The notes beneath the pieces were generated by a model that was given only the letters and a program-made list of their open reading frames with translations, did no database searches and had not been told where the DNA came from. Below, one piece after another: positions 47,549 to 56,842 of a stretch of 64,000 nt of DNA (within the stretch, counting starts at the first letter, position 1; each line of letters starts with the position of its first letter). Where the stretch lies: positions 193,916 to 257,915 of the forward strand of contig CALMJK010000002.1 in NCBI GenBank assembly GCA_937864225.1, in the 5' to 3' direction. A program made the translations under genes and the position numbers. Source of the stretch: an uncultured bacterium. Lineage in GTDB: Bacteria > Krumholzibacteriota > Krumholzibacteriia > LZORAL124-64-63.

Positions 47549-48505
47549 TCAGAGATCGCTCAGGCCGCGGGTGAAGCTCTCCATGTTCCAGACGCCGTCG
47601 CCCTCCTTGTCGCGGGCCGGCGGCGGTTGGGCCGGGGCGTGGGCCGGCGCGACCGGCTCTTCCTGCATCGCGCGCAGCGGCGAGAGCAGCTGGTCCACGT
47701 CCTCGGCGCGCAGGTCGGCGCCGTGCCGGCCGACGGCGATCGGGCCGGTCGGGCGCGGGGGCTTGTCGTCGGGGTACGGATCCGGCGTGTCGTCCCACGC
47801 CTCGGTGCGGGGCGCGGCGGCCGGGGCCGCGGCGGTCGCCGCGTCCGCGCCCGCCGTTTCCCGGACCGGCGTCGCGGGCCGCTCGACGGCCGCGCCGGAC
47901 GCCGGGCGGCCAGGTTTGTAATCGCGCCAGACGTCCCGCTCGGTTGCGCCGCGCTCCGCCCGCGCCGCGCCGTTCTGGTCGGGCTCGGGGGCGGGTCGCG
48001 CGGCCGGGGCGCCGCGCGGCGCGGCCTGCCCCAGCAGATGCCGGTCCAACTCCTCGAAGTCGGTGCGATGGTTCTCGATGAACTGGATCTGCGCCTCGGC
48101 CAGCCCCTTGAAGCGGGCGAGGAACGCTTCCTTCTCCTTGTGCAGCTCCACAACCTCGCGCCTCAGCTCGGCGATGCTGCGGCGGTGGCCCTCGACCGAC
48201 TGCTGCGCCTTGATCTCGGCGTCCTTGAGGATCAGGTCCGCCTCCTTGCGCGCGTTGTCCTTCGCCTCCGATAGAACGCGCTCGGCCGTCATCAGCGTGT
48301 CGCGCAGGGTCTTCTCCATGTGGCGGTACTCCTGGATCTTCTCGTCGAGCTCCAGGATCCGCTCGCGCAGCTGCTTGTTGTCCAGCAACACGGCCTCGTA
48401 CTCGTCCGCCACGGTCGCCAAGAACGCGGTGACCTCCTCGGCATCGAGGCCGCGCATGACCTTCTTGAACTCCTGTTTGCGGACGTCGAGCGGCGTGATC
48501 CTCAT
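47549..48505 (-). CDS. DivIVA-domain protein
   Basis: 318 residues. It begins MRITPLDVRKQEFKKVMRGL, the membrane-binding DivIVA N-terminal motif, followed by a long coiled coil (about 40-150) and then a Pro/Ala-rich, low-complexity tail ending in a short conserved-looking segment. DivIVA proteins sense negative membrane curvature and organise division septa or poles. It sits where divIVA lies in Firmicutes, upstream of ileS and downstream of a YlmE homologue, which supports a division or polarity role even though this cell is a diderm. Confidence 0.87.
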   Translation of the reverse strand: MRITPLDVRKQEFKKVMRGLDAEEVTAFLATVADEYEAVLLDNKQLRERILELDEKIQEYRHMEKTLRDTLMTAERVLSEAKDNARKEADLILKDAEIKAQQSVEGHRRSIAELRREVVELHKEKEAFLARFKGLAEAQIQFIENHRTDFEELDRHLLGQAAPRGAPAARPAPEPDQNGAARAERGATERDVWRDYKPGRPASGAAVERPATPVRETAGADAATAAAPAAAPRTEAWDDTPDPYPDDKPPRPTGPIAVGRHGADLRAEDVDQLLSPLRAMQEEPVAPAHAPAQPPPARDKEGDGVWNMESFTRGLSDL

Positions 48506-48784
48506 CGTTGCCCTCCCTGGATCGACCGGCCCCTCCGGCGCGGTCCCCGGCCTCTTATGACGGCTTCGGCAGCCGCCGGACAGGAGGCGGCCCGAGGACT
48601 GTATCAAAAGGAATGCCAGAAGGGGAGACAAGTCCAATCCCGGCCAAGGGGTCGGCGGGCGCGGCCGCGCTCGCGGCGCCGATTTCCGCCGGGCCGCGGC
48701 CTCGCGCGGCGGTTCGGGAGCTTTTGGCCGGGTCCCGGGCAGAAGTGGCCGATTTCCGACCGACCAGCCGGGGCCGCGACGCCG

Positions 48785-49507
48785 CTAGGTGCGCGCGCCG
48801 AAAATGGCCGTTCCGACCCGCACGAGCGTCGCGCCTTCCTCCACGGCGATCTCGAAATCGTCCGACATGCCCATGCTCAGCTGCGCCAGGGGCAGCCCGC
48901 TCGCCGTCCGGGCGCGCTCGGCCACGTCCCGCAGCCCGGCGAAGACGGCGCGCAGCTCCCTCTCCGGAGCGCCCAGGCGCGCCATGGTCATCAGCCCCTG
49001 CAGGTCCAGGTGGGACAAGGTCGCGATCTCGGCGGCGAGCCGCGGCGCGGCCTCGGCCGCGACGCCCGCCTTCTGCGGCTCCCGCGACAGGTTGACCTCG
49101 AGCAGCACCGCCTGCCGCCGCTGCCGCTCGGCGGCGACGGCGTCCAGGCGGCGCGCCAGCTCCGCCGAGTCGATCGCGTGCAGCAGCGCGAACGGCCCCA
49201 CGGCCCGGCGGGCCTTGTTGCCCTGGAGGTGGCCGATGAAGTGCCAGCGGGGCCCGTCGGCGGGCAAGCCGGCCTGCCGCAGCAGCGGCGGCAGCGCCTC
49301 GACGCGGGGCAGGGCATCCTGGATGCGGTTCTCGCCGAAATCGCGTTGCCCCGCGGCCACGGCTGCCACGACCGCCGGCAACGGCATCGTCTTGCAGACC
49401 GCCACCAGCGTCACCTCGTCGCGGCGGCCGGCGCGTGCCCGCGCCCGCTCGATGCGCTCGCGCACGCGCTCCAGCCGTCTGGAGACTTCGCCGGCGCCCC
49501 GGTCCAT
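48785..49507 (-). CDS. YggS/YlmE-family PLP homeostasis protein
   Basis: 240 residues, an alanine-racemase-fold PLP protein: the cofactor Lys lies in LVAVCKTMP, then FGENRIQDAL, WHFIGHLQGNK, GLMTMA and SMGMSDDFEIAVEEGATLVRVGTAIFG. The family keeps pyridoxal phosphate and amino acid pools balanced and has no firm catalytic activity. The ATG follows GCGGAGGTG. The 279 bases downstream (48506-48784) hold no gene; in Firmicutes sepF, ylmG and ylmH would be found there. Confidence 0.94.
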   Translation of the reverse strand: MDRGAGEVSRRLERVRERIERARARAGRRDEVTLVAVCKTMPLPAVVAAVAAGQRDFGENRIQDALPRVEALPPLLRQAGLPADGPRWHFIGHLQGNKARRAVGPFALLHAIDSAELARRLDAVAAERQRRQAVLLEVNLSREPQKAGVAAEAAPRLAAEIATLSHLDLQGLMTMARLGAPERELRAVFAGLRDVAERARTASGLPLAQLSMGMSDDFEIAVEEGATLVRVGTAIFGART

Positions 49508-49542
49508 GCGGCACCTCCGCGTCCGCCGCGCCGCCGACCCCG

Positions 49543-50250
49543 CTACTGCCAGCGCAGCAACAGGGTCGACGGATCGAGCTCCAGGCGCAGGTCGGCCACC
49601 TCCGGACGATCGTGATCCTTCAGGATCCGTACCCGGACGTGGTCGCCTCGCGATTCCAGCAGCGCGACCACGGCCAACCAGCGGTCGAAGCGCGCCACCG
49701 CCAGCGGAATGCCGCGCCCGTCGCACTGCTGCCCCTCGCGATGGACCAGCGACGAGGTCCAGACCTCCGCCTCCCACTCGCGGGCGAGCCGCGCGACTCC
49801 CTCCATCTCCCACGTCTCGGTCTGCTCGAACCGCGGCGTGCCGTCCATGATGACCAGCGACGGCGAGAAGTGCGCGGCCTGGTTGAGGAAGCCGACGGAC
49901 TGCTCCAGCTTCTCCAGGGAAAAGAGCTTGCGGTTGTAGACGAGGATGTGCCGGTTGCGCTCGACGTCGAGGTGCCGCTGCGCGCGGTCCTCGATCTGCA
50001 GCTGCTCCGCCATCGCCTTGAAAAGCTGGTCGTAGAACCGGCGGACCGTCTCCACGGACTCCTGGGTCGAGATGTGGAGGACCTTGCGCCCCCGCAGCAG
50101 CGCGTCGAGCGCGAGCCCGATCAGGAAGGCGGTCTTGCCGACCCCCGCGCGCGCGAGCACGATCCCGACGTGCCCCGGCCCCAGCCCGCCGCCGACCGCC
50201 CGCTCGAACACGCGCAACGGGCTGCGCTCCCAGAGCTCTTTCTGCGGCAT
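49543..50250 (-). CDS. RecA/KaiC-like P-loop ATPase of unknown function
   Basis: 235 residues. Walker A is LARAGVGKTAF and Walker B is SLVIMDGT; KVLHISTQESVETV resembles the strand after the P-loop in RadA/KaiC/DnaB-like ATPases. No zinc finger, LonC domain or second ATPase domain is present, so it is neither RadA nor a double-domain KaiC. It starts 14 bases after fusA and ends 35 bases before yggS, so it is probably co-transcribed with fusA. I do not recognise a characterised member. Confidence 0.7.
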   Translation of the reverse strand: MPQKELWERSPLRVFERAVGGGLGPGHVGIVLARAGVGKTAFLIGLALDALLRGRKVLHISTQESVETVRRFYDQLFKAMAEQLQIEDRAQRHLDVERNRHILVYNRKLFSLEKLEQSVGFLNQAAHFSPSLVIMDGTPRFEQTETWEMEGVARLAREWEAEVWTSSLVHREGQQCDGRGIPLAVARFDRWLAVVALLESRGDHVRVRILKDHDRPEVADLRLELDPSTLLLRWQ

Positions 50251-50264
50251 CACGCCTCCCTTGG

Positions 50265-52352
50265 TCAGTGCTCGCCCGCGGCCCGCCTCTCGGCCCAGCG
50301 CTTTTCCAGCTCCGCGCTCACGTCCGCCGGCGCGGGCGCGTAGCGCGCGAATTCCATGGTGAACTCGGCCTTGCCCTGCGTCGCCGAGCGCAGCACCGTC
50401 GCGTAGCCGAACATGTCGCTCAGAGGCACGTCGGCGTCGATGCGCACGAAGCCCTCGTCCTCCGTGGTGCCGACGATGATGCCGCGCCGCTGCAGGAGCG
50501 TGCCCATGATCTCGCCCTGGAACTCGGACGGTCCCTCGACCGACACCAGCATCACCGGCTCCAGAACGACCGGCCGTCCCTGCGGATACGCCTGCCGGAA
50601 CGCGCCCCGCGCCGCCGCCTGGAACGCCATGTCCGACGAGTCGACCGCGTGGAAGGCCCCGTCCTCCAGGATGGCCCTCACGCCCTGCACGGGGAAGCCG
50701 ACGTACGGCCCCCGCTGCAGCATCGCGCGGAATCCCTTCTCGCACGACGAGATGAACTCGGTCGGGATGGTGCCGCCGATCACCTTGTTCACGAACTCGA
50801 AGCCTTCGCCCTCGACCGGCTCGAGGCGCCCCACCACGCGGCCGTACTGCCCCGACCCTCCGGTTTGTTTTTTGTGCGTGTAGTCGAAGTCGACCGCCCG
50901 GGTCATCGACTCGCGGTAGGCCACCTTGGGCTGGCCGGCGGTCACCTGCGCGTGGAACTCGCGCCGGATCCGTTCGAGATAGACCTCGAGGTGCAACTCG
51001 CCCATGCCCTTGATGAGCGTGTCGTTGGTCTCGAGATCGGTCTCCACGCGAAACGTGGGATCCTCCTTCGTGAAACGCGACAGCGCCTTGGCGAGGTTGT
51101 TCTCCGACTTGGCGTCGGCGGCCTGCACTGCCAGCGACACGACCGGCTCCGGGACGTGCATCGAGGTCAGCGCGATCCGCTGGCCCCCCGTGAACGTGTC
51201 GCCGCTGGCGCAGTCGATGCCGAACAGCGCCACGATGTCGCCCGCCTCCGCTTCGATGATGTCCTCCATCTGGCTGGCGTGCATCCGCGCCAAGCGTCCG
51301 ACCTTCACCTTTTTGCCTGTGCGGCTGTTCTGGAGCGTCTCGCCCTTGACCAATCGTCCTTGGTACAGGCGCAGGTAGGTGAGCTGGCCGTAGGCGCCGT
51401 CCTCGAGCTTGAAGGCATGCGCGACGACCGGGTCGGCGGGGCTGTTGGAGAGCACGAAGGTGATCTCCTGGTCGCCGCGCACCTCGCGCGCCTCGTTCTG
51501 CACCTCGGTCGGATCGGGCAGCAGCCGCACGACGCCGTCGAGCAGCAGCTGCACGCCGCGGTTCTTGTAGGCGCTGCCCATGAAAACGGGCGTGATCTCG
51601 CGCGCGACGGTGCCGCGCCGCAGGGCGGCCCAGATCAGCTCCTCGGTCACCCGGCCCTCGAGGATCGCCTCGGTCAATTCGTCGCTGTGCATCGAGGCGG
51701 CGTCGAGCAGCACCTCGCGGCGCGCCTCCGCCTCGTGCCGCAAGGGGCCGGGGATCTCCTCCCAGACCAGCTGCTCGCCGTGCTCGCCCCGGAAGCGGCA
51801 GGCGCGCATGCGGATCAGGTCGACCACGCCCTCGTGCGCCGCCTCCAGCCCCAGCGGGATCTGCACCATGATCGCGTTGTGCTTGAGCTTCTCGCGCAGC
51901 TGCTCCGCCACGCGCATGGGGTTCGCGCCGGAGCGGTCGCACTTGTTAACGAACGCCACGCGGGGCACGTTGTACCGCCGCATCTGGCGGTCGACCGTGA
52001 TCGACTGCGACTGGACGCCCGCCACCGCGCACAGGACCAGCACCGCGCCGTCGAGCACGCGCAGCGCACGCTCGACTTCGATGGTGAAGTCCACGTGCCC
52101 CGGCGTGTCGATCAGGTTGATGTGGTGGCCGTCCCACTCGCAGTAGGTCGCGGCGGACTGGATCGTGATGCCGCGCTCGCGCTCCAGCTCCATGTGGTCC
52201 ATGACCGCGCCGACGCCGTCCTTCCCTCTCACCTCGTGCATCGCGTGGATGCGCTTGGTGTAGTACAGGATGCGTTCGGTCAGCGTGGTCTTGCCGGAAT
52301 CGATGTGCGCGCTGATCCCGATGTTGCGGATCTTGTGGATGTCTCTGGGCAT
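50265..52352 (-). CDS. fusA: Elongation factor G, spdEFG1/mtEFG1-like
   Basis: 695 residues with all EF-G domains. G1 is AHIDSGKTT, followed by [42 protein letters not shown] and [10 protein letters not shown]. The [15 protein letters not shown] insert and the [10 protein letters not shown] switch are typical of the mitochondrial EFG1 / spirochaete spdEFG1 branch and not of canonical bacterial EF-G (which has AHIDAGKTTTTER). spdEFG1 catalyses translocation, while a separate spdEFG2 recycles ribosomes. The start at 52352 ([10 protein letters not shown]) fits the family; an ATG 66 bases upstream is possible but has no ribosome site. Confidence 0.93.
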   Translation of the reverse strand: MPRDIHKIRNIGISAHIDSGKTTLTERILYYTKRIHAMHEVRGKDGVGAVMDHMELERERGITIQSAATYCEWDGHHINLIDTPGHVDFTIEVERALRVLDGAVLVLCAVAGVQSQSITVDRQMRRYNVPRVAFVNKCDRSGANPMRVAEQLREKLKHNAIMVQIPLGLEAAHEGVVDLIRMRACRFRGEHGEQLVWEEIPGPLRHEAEARREVLLDAASMHSDELTEAILEGRVTEELIWAALRRGTVAREITPVFMGSAYKNRGVQLLLDGVVRLLPDPTEVQNEAREVRGDQEITFVLSNSPADPVVAHAFKLEDGAYGQLTYLRLYQGRLVKGETLQNSRTGKKVKVGRLARMHASQMEDIIEAEAGDIVALFGIDCASGDTFTGGQRIALTSMHVPEPVVSLAVQAADAKSENNLAKALSRFTKEDPTFRVETDLETNDTLIKGMGELHLEVYLERIRREFHAQVTAGQPKVAYRESMTRAVDFDYTHKKQTGGSGQYGRVVGRLEPVEGEGFEFVNKVIGGTIPTEFISSCEKGFRAMLQRGPYVGFPVQGVRAILEDGAFHAVDSSDMAFQAAARGAFRQAYPQGRPVVLEPVMLVSVEGPSEFQGEIMGTLLQRRGIIVGTTEDEGFVRIDADVPLSDMFGYATVLRSATQGKAEFTMEFARYAPAPADVSAELEKRWAERRAAGEH

Positions 52353-52494
52353 GGCTGATTCCGCGCCGGCCCCGCCGCTCGGGCGGCCGATCCGTGCCGG
52401 CGTCTTGGTCGTGGTCATGAACCGGGGCCCGCGCCGCCCGCGCGGCGGCCGCAGAGGCGGTCCCGGCCGGTCGCGGGCGCCGGCGGGCGGCACC

Positions 52495-52523
52495 ATGGTA
52501 GGGCCGCGCGACGCGCGGCGCAA
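52495..52523 (-). promoter_or_regulatory. Putative fusA promoter
   Basis: Minus strand TTGCGC (52523-52518), 17 bases, TACCAT (52500-52495), between kbl and fusA. Confidence 0.45.
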
Positions 52524-52551
52524 GATCGCGCCCCCCCGCCGCCGGCGGCGG

Positions 52552-53751
52552 TCAGCCGATCACGCCGAGCTCGCGCCCCACGCGCGCGAAGGCCGCCAGG
52601 CAGCGATCGATCTGCTCCGGCGCGTGGGCCGCGGAAGCCTGCAGCCGGATGCGCGCCTGGCCCCGCGGCACGACGGGGAAGCTGAAGCCGATGGCGTAGA
52701 CTCCCTCGGCGAAGAGCCGGCGCGAGAAATCCTGCGCCAGCACGGCGTCGTTCGCGTGCTTCCTGAAGTGCACCGGCACGATCGGGTGGTCGCCGGCGTC
52801 CACGTCGAAGCCGAGCTGCCGCAGACCGCCGCGCAGCCGCGCCTCGTTGGCCACCAGGCGCGCGCGCGGCTCCGGGTCCTGCGCCAGGATGCGCAGGACC
52901 TCGAGGGCCGCGCCGCACACCACCGGCGGCAGGGAGTTGGAGAACAGGTACGGACGGCTCTTCTGGCGCAGCCAAGCCACCAGTTCCCGGCGCCCGCTGG
53001 CGCACCCCCCGAGCGCGCCGCCCAGCGCCTTGCCCAGGGTCGTCGTGATGACGTCGACCCGCCCCATGACATCGGAACGTTCGTGCGTGCCGCGCCCCGC
53101 GGCGCCGACGAAACCGGTCGCGTGGCTGTCGTCCACCAGCAGCAGAGCGCCGTGGCGCTCGGCCAGGGCGCAGATCTCCGGCAGGCGCGCGTAGTCGCCG
53201 TCCATCGAGAAGACCCCGTCCGTGACGATGACGCGCCGCCGCGCCCCCTGCGCCTCACGCAGCGCGCGTTCCAGCGCGTCCAGATCGCTGTGCTCGTAAA
53301 CGTGGCGCGACGCCTTGGCCAGCCGCACGCCGTCGATGATCGAAGCGTGGTTGAGGCGGTCCGCGATGATCGCGCAATCCTCGCCGAAGAGCGGCTCGAA
53401 CACGCCCCCGTTGGCGTCGAAGCACGCCGCGTAGAGCACGGTGTCCTCCGTGCCCAGGAAACGGCTCAGGGCCTCCTCGAGCTCGCGGTGCAGACGGGTC
53501 GTGCCGCAGATGAAGCGCACGGAGCTCAAGCCGAAGCCCCAGTCTTCGAGCGCGCGGCGCGCCGCGGCGATCACGCGCGGGTCGGCGGACAGGCCCAGGT
53601 AGTTGTTGGCGCAGAAATTCAGGACCTCGCGGCCGCCCACGCGGATCCGGGCGCCCTGCGGGCTCTCGAGAACCCGTTCCTCCTTGTAGAGGCCCTGCGC
53701 CGCGATCGCGTCCAGCTCGCGCTGCAGCTCGCGTCCCAGCTCTCCGTACAA
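52552..53751 (-). CDS. kbl: Glycine C-acetyltransferase (2-amino-3-ketobutyrate CoA ligase)
   Basis: 399 residues, alpha-oxoamine synthase family. It starts [16 protein letters not shown] and has [11 protein letters not shown], the cofactor site [10 protein letters not shown] and the PLP lysine in [14 protein letters not shown]. The KBL-specific segments [11 protein letters not shown] and [15 protein letters not shown] separate it from 8-amino-7-oxononanoate synthase. It cleaves 2-amino-3-ketobutyrate with CoA to glycine and acetyl-CoA in threonine degradation; threonine dehydrogenase is not in the window. It follows fba by 39 bases. Confidence 0.92.
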   Translation of the reverse strand: MYGELGRELQRELDAIAAQGLYKEERVLESPQGARIRVGGREVLNFCANNYLGLSADPRVIAAARRALEDWGFGLSSVRFICGTTRLHRELEEALSRFLGTEDTVLYAACFDANGGVFEPLFGEDCAIIADRLNHASIIDGVRLAKASRHVYEHSDLDALERALREAQGARRRVIVTDGVFSMDGDYARLPEICALAERHGALLLVDDSHATGFVGAAGRGTHERSDVMGRVDVITTTLGKALGGALGGCASGRRELVAWLRQKSRPYLFSNSLPPVVCGAALEVLRILAQDPEPRARLVANEARLRGGLRQLGFDVDAGDHPIVPVHFRKHANDAVLAQDFSRRLFAEGVYAIGFSFPVVPRGQARIRLQASAAHAPEQIDRCLAAFARVGRELGVIG

Positions 53752-53790
53752 CCGCGTCTCCTTTCCCGGGCGCGCCAGGGGCGCGGCGCG

Positions 53791-54816
53791 CTAACGGCCG
53801 CCGTAGCGTCGCGCCATCTCGTCCAGGCTCACGACGGGCACGCCGCCGGCCTGACCGGCCTGGCCGAAGGCGACCATGCGCTCGCGCACGACGTCCACCA
53901 TGGCGGCGCGCGCCGGCTTGAGGTAGTCGCGGGGGTCGAAGGCGCCCGGGTTCTCGTGCAGGACCTTGCGGATGGCGCCGGTCATGGCGAGCCGATTGTC
54001 GGTGTCGACGTTGATCTTGCGCACGCCGTGCTGGATGCCGCGGCGGATCTCCGCCAGCGGCACGCCGTACGTCTCGGGCATCTTGCCCCCGAAGCGGTTG
54101 ATGATCGCCACCAACTCCTCCGGCACCGAGGAGCTGCCGTGCATGACGAGGTGCGTGTCGGGCAGACGGCGATGGATGTCCTCGATGACATCCATGCGCA
54201 GCACGTCGCCGGTCGGCTTGCGCTTGAACTTGTAGGCGCCGTGGCTGGTGCCGATCGCCACCGCGAGCGCGTCGCAGCCGGTGTCGGCCACGAACTGCCC
54301 GGCCTGGGCGGGATCGGTGAGGTGGGCCAGCGCCGCCTCCGCGCTCAGGCCCGCGCCGTGGCCGTCCTCGATGCCGCCCAGGCAGCCCAGTTCGGCCTCG
54401 ACGGTCACCCCCTTGGCGTGCGCGGCCTTCACGACCTCGCGGGTGACCCGCACGTTGTACTCGTAGGATGAGGGCGTCTTGCCGTCCTCGGTCAGGCTGC
54501 CGTCCATCATGACCGAGGTGAAGCCCTGCGCGACGGCCGAGAGACAGGTGGCCGGACTGTTGCCGTGATCCTGGTGCATCGCGATCGGGATGCGCGGATT
54601 GAGCTCCGCCGCCGCGAGCATGAGGTGGCGCAGGTAGGCGTCGTTGGTGTAGGAGCGGGCTCCGCGCGAGGCCTGCACGATGACCGGCGATTCGGTCTCG
54701 GCGGCGGCCTGCATGATGGCCTGGATCTGCTCCATGTTGTTGACGTTGAAGGCACCCACGCCGTAGCCGTGCTCGGCGGCGTGATCCAGCAGAACGCGCA
54801 TCGGCACCAGCGGCAT
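53791..54816 (-). CDS. fba: Class II fructose-1,6-bisphosphate aldolase
   Basis: 341 residues. Zinc-dependent aldolase: [15 protein letters not shown], the first zinc His and catalytic Asp in [26 protein letters not shown] and HGSSSVPEE. It is the CbbA-like subtype with an inserted loop, found in Calvin-cycle and gluconeogenic bacteria. It cleaves or forms fructose bisphosphate. ATG at 54816; the sequence upstream in frame is arginine/alanine-rich and unlike the family. Confidence 0.94.
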   Translation of the reverse strand: MPLVPMRVLLDHAAEHGYGVGAFNVNNMEQIQAIMQAAAETESPVIVQASRGARSYTNDAYLRHLMLAAAELNPRIPIAMHQDHGNSPATCLSAVAQGFTSVMMDGSLTEDGKTPSSYEYNVRVTREVVKAAHAKGVTVEAELGCLGGIEDGHGAGLSAEAALAHLTDPAQAGQFVADTGCDALAVAIGTSHGAYKFKRKPTGDVLRMDVIEDIHRRLPDTHLVMHGSSSVPEELVAIINRFGGKMPETYGVPLAEIRRGIQHGVRKINVDTDNRLAMTGAIRKVLHENPGAFDPRDYLKPARAAMVDVVRERMVAFGQAGQAGGVPVVSLDEMARRYGGR

Positions 54817-54892
54817 CGTCGACCCCTTCGCCAGCGGTTGATGGGCCGGAGCGCGCGCTCCGACCCGGCCGCGCGCCCGCGCGGCCGGCTCC

Positions 54893-54921
54893 AAGCTAAG
54901 TCACGCGCGAGGGAAGTTCAA
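54893..54921 (-). promoter_or_regulatory. Putative fba-kbl promoter
   Basis: Minus strand TTGAAC (54921-54916), 17 bases, TAGCTT (54898-54893). A large GC hairpin (about 54864-54891) directly follows it in the leader. Confidence 0.4.
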
Positions 54922-54952
54922 CGTGAGGCGACGGCGCGCCCGCCGGCCGTCC

Positions 54953-56401
54953 TCAGCTCCGCTTGAGCTCGCGCAGGGCCCGCAGCGCGCGCTGCCGCGC
55001 CGCGGCGTGGTCGACGAGCGGGCGCGGATAGTCGCGGCCCGGCCGCACGCCGCCCTCGGCGAGCACGCCGGCCGGCGCCGCGTGCGGCCTTTGGATCCAG
55101 GCGGCGGGCAGGTCCGCCAGTTCTGGCACCCAGCGCCGCACGTAGGCTCCGTCGGGATCGAACTTCGCCCCTTGCAGCGCGGGGTTGAAGACGCGGAAGA
55201 AGGGCGCCGCGTCGGCGCCGCAGCCGGCGGTCCACTGCCAGCCGAGGGTGTTGTTGGCCAGGTCCGCGTCCACCAGCGTGTCCCAAAACCACCGCGCCCC
55301 CGCCTGCCAAGGCAGCAGCAGGTCCTTGACCAGATACGACGCCACGACCATCCGCGCGCGGTTGTGCATCCAGCCGGTGCGCCAGAGCTGGCGCATGCCC
55401 GCGTCCACGAGCGGGCAGCCGGTCCGCCCGCGCCTCCAAGCGCGCAACCCGGCCGCGTCGGCGCGCCACGGGAAATCGGCGAACTCGCGGCGCAGGGGCG
55501 CGGCGGCCGTGTGCGGGAAGTGCCACAGCAGGTGGTGCGCGAACTCGCGCCAACCGAGCTGGCGCAGGAGCGCCTCGGCCCCGCGCGCGGCCGGCGCGCT
55601 GCGGGCCCGCTGCGCTCGCGCGTGCACGGCCCGCCACGCCTGTCGCGGCGAGATCTCGCCGAAATGCAGATGGGGCGACAGGCGCGACGTGCCGTCGCGG
55701 TCGGGGCGGTCGCGCTCGCGCGGATAGCCCGGCAGCGAACCGGCGAGGAAGTCGCGCAGTCGTGCCGCGGCCGCCGCCTCGCCCGGCGTCCACGCGGCCG
55801 CCAGGCCGCCGGCCCAGTCAGGGCGGGGCAGCAGCCCGAGCTCGGCGAGCGCGAGCGAGTCGGGCCACGCCGCCGCCGGCGGCAAGCGTCGCGGCGCCGC
55901 GCGGGGGGCGGCCACGGCGCCGCTCGCCAGGCACGCCTTCCAGAACGGCGTGAAGACCTGGAACGGTCCGCCTTGGCCGGTGCGCACCTCGTCCGGCGAG
56001 CAAAGCAGCGCGCCGTCCTGCGGCAGCGCGGTCACGCCCGCCGCCGCCAGCGCGCGCGTCACGCGCTCCTGCTGCTCCCTGGCCGACGGTTCCACGCGCC
56101 GGCTCCAGGCCACGGCTCCCGCCCCCGTTTCGCGCGCGAGCCGCACCAGCTGCGCCTCGGCCGCGCCCCGGCGCAGCACGAGCCGCGAGCCGCGTTCCCG
56201 CAGCGCGCCCGCGAGCGCCGCCAAGGAGTGGTGCAGCCACCAGCGCGCCGCGCCGCCCGGCGGCCAGTCGCCCTCGCCGGCGTCGTCCAGGACGTAGACC
56301 GGCACAAGCGGTCCGCCCCGCGCCACGGCGGCGGACAGCGCCGGCTGATCCGCCAGCCGCAAGTCCAGGCGGAACCAAACGATCGTGGGCGAGGCGGCCA
56401 T
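54953..56401 (-). CDS. phrB: Deoxyribodipyrimidine photolyase (CPD class I type)
   Basis: 482 residues. The N-terminal antenna domain starts IVWFRLDLRLADQPAL. The FAD-binding domain has SPHLHFGEISPR, GWREFAHHLLWHFP, TGCPLVDAGMRQL, GWMHNRARMVVAS, the Trp-rich WQWTAGCGADAAPFFRVFNP and a C-terminal FDPDGAYVRRWVPEL. It repairs cyclobutane pyrimidine dimers using blue light. Presence suggests exposure to light at least part of the time. Divergent from the zinc operon with a 138-base intergenic region; ATG follows GGAAGGGGG. Confidence 0.94.
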   Translation of the reverse strand: MAASPTIVWFRLDLRLADQPALSAAVARGGPLVPVYVLDDAGEGDWPPGGAARWWLHHSLAALAGALRERGSRLVLRRGAAEAQLVRLARETGAGAVAWSRRVEPSAREQQERVTRALAAAGVTALPQDGALLCSPDEVRTGQGGPFQVFTPFWKACLASGAVAAPRAAPRRLPPAAAWPDSLALAELGLLPRPDWAGGLAAAWTPGEAAAAARLRDFLAGSLPGYPRERDRPDRDGTSRLSPHLHFGEISPRQAWRAVHARAQRARSAPAARGAEALLRQLGWREFAHHLLWHFPHTAAAPLRREFADFPWRADAAGLRAWRRGRTGCPLVDAGMRQLWRTGWMHNRARMVVASYLVKDLLLPWQAGARWFWDTLVDADLANNTLGWQWTAGCGADAAPFFRVFNPALQGAKFDPDGAYVRRWVPELADLPAAWIQRPHAAPAGVLAEGGVRPGRDYPRPLVDHAAARQRALRALRELKRS

Positions 56402-56473
56402 GGTCCCCCTTCCGGCGCGCCGCGGCGACGCCTGACCCCGCCAGGATAGCGGATGGGGCCGCGGGGCGCCCCC

Positions 56474-56502
56474 TTGACACGGCGGTAATACGCGGTATTA
56501 AT
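56474..56502 (+). promoter_or_regulatory. Promoter of the zinc-uptake operon
   Basis: TTGACA (56474-56479), 17 bases, ATTAAT (56497-56502), or TATTAA (56496-56501) with 16-base spacing. Perfect -35. The spacer and the first bases of the -10 are filled by the inverted repeat at 56486-56500. Confidence 0.7.
56486..56500. promoter_or_regulatory. Putative metal-regulator operator (inverted repeat)
   Basis: Perfect palindrome TAATAC-gcg-GTATTA lying between the -35 and -10 elements of the zinc operon promoter. AT-rich in a GC-rich region. A repressor bound here would block RNA polymerase. The best candidate is the ribbon-helix-helix protein encoded 40 bases downstream, which would then be autoregulated; half-sites of six bases suit such dimers. 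Inference from position and symmetry. Confidence 0.65.
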
Positions 56503-56539
56503 AAGTCGTCGCCGCGGCGCGCGGCGACGGGAGGGCGCC

Positions 56540-56842
56540 GTGAAGCCACCGAAGCCCGCGATCATCTCGTTCAAGGCGGATCCGGCCCTGCTGGCGGCGA
56601 TGCAGGGTCTGGCCAACCGCTCCGAGTTCATCCGCTCGGCCGTGCTCGCCGCCTTGGACGGGGCGTGCCCGCTCTGCCGCGGCACCGGCATCCTGACGTC
56701 CCCGCAGCGCGCGCACTGGGATGCGTTCGCCCGCGACCACCGCGTGCGCGAGTGCGACGACTGCCATGAACTGCACCTGGTCTGCGAACACGCGGGGGCC
56801 CCCGCCGCGCGGCGCGGGAGCGGCCATGCGCGCCGCCGCTGA
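56540..56842 (+). CDS. Putative zinc-responsive ribbon-helix-helix repressor
   Basis: 100 residues from a GTG after GGGAGGG. The N-terminal 40 residues read as a CopG/NikR-type ribbon-helix-helix: a strand AIISFKA, then helices DPALLAAMQGLA and RSEFIRSAVLAAL. The C-terminal half has a metal-site pattern CPLC (Cys43, Cys46), His59, CDDC (Cys72, Cys75), HELH (His76, His79) and CEH (Cys82, His84). First gene of an operon with znuA-C-B, overlapping znuA by 17 bases. It is not a Fur/Zur or NikR protein (no ACT-like nickel domain). Role as the zinc sensor of the operon is inferred from the ligands, the gene order and the operator. Confidence 0.72.
   Translation: MKPPKPAIISFKADPALLAAMQGLANRSEFIRSAVLAALDGACPLCRGTGILTSPQRAHWDAFARDHRVRECDDCHELHLVCEHAGAPAARRGSGHARRR

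Noticed and set aside
50251..51942. A 799-residue protein containing the KaiC-like ATPase
   Set aside because: The upstream part is the other frame of fusA; the ATPase has its own ATG at 50250.
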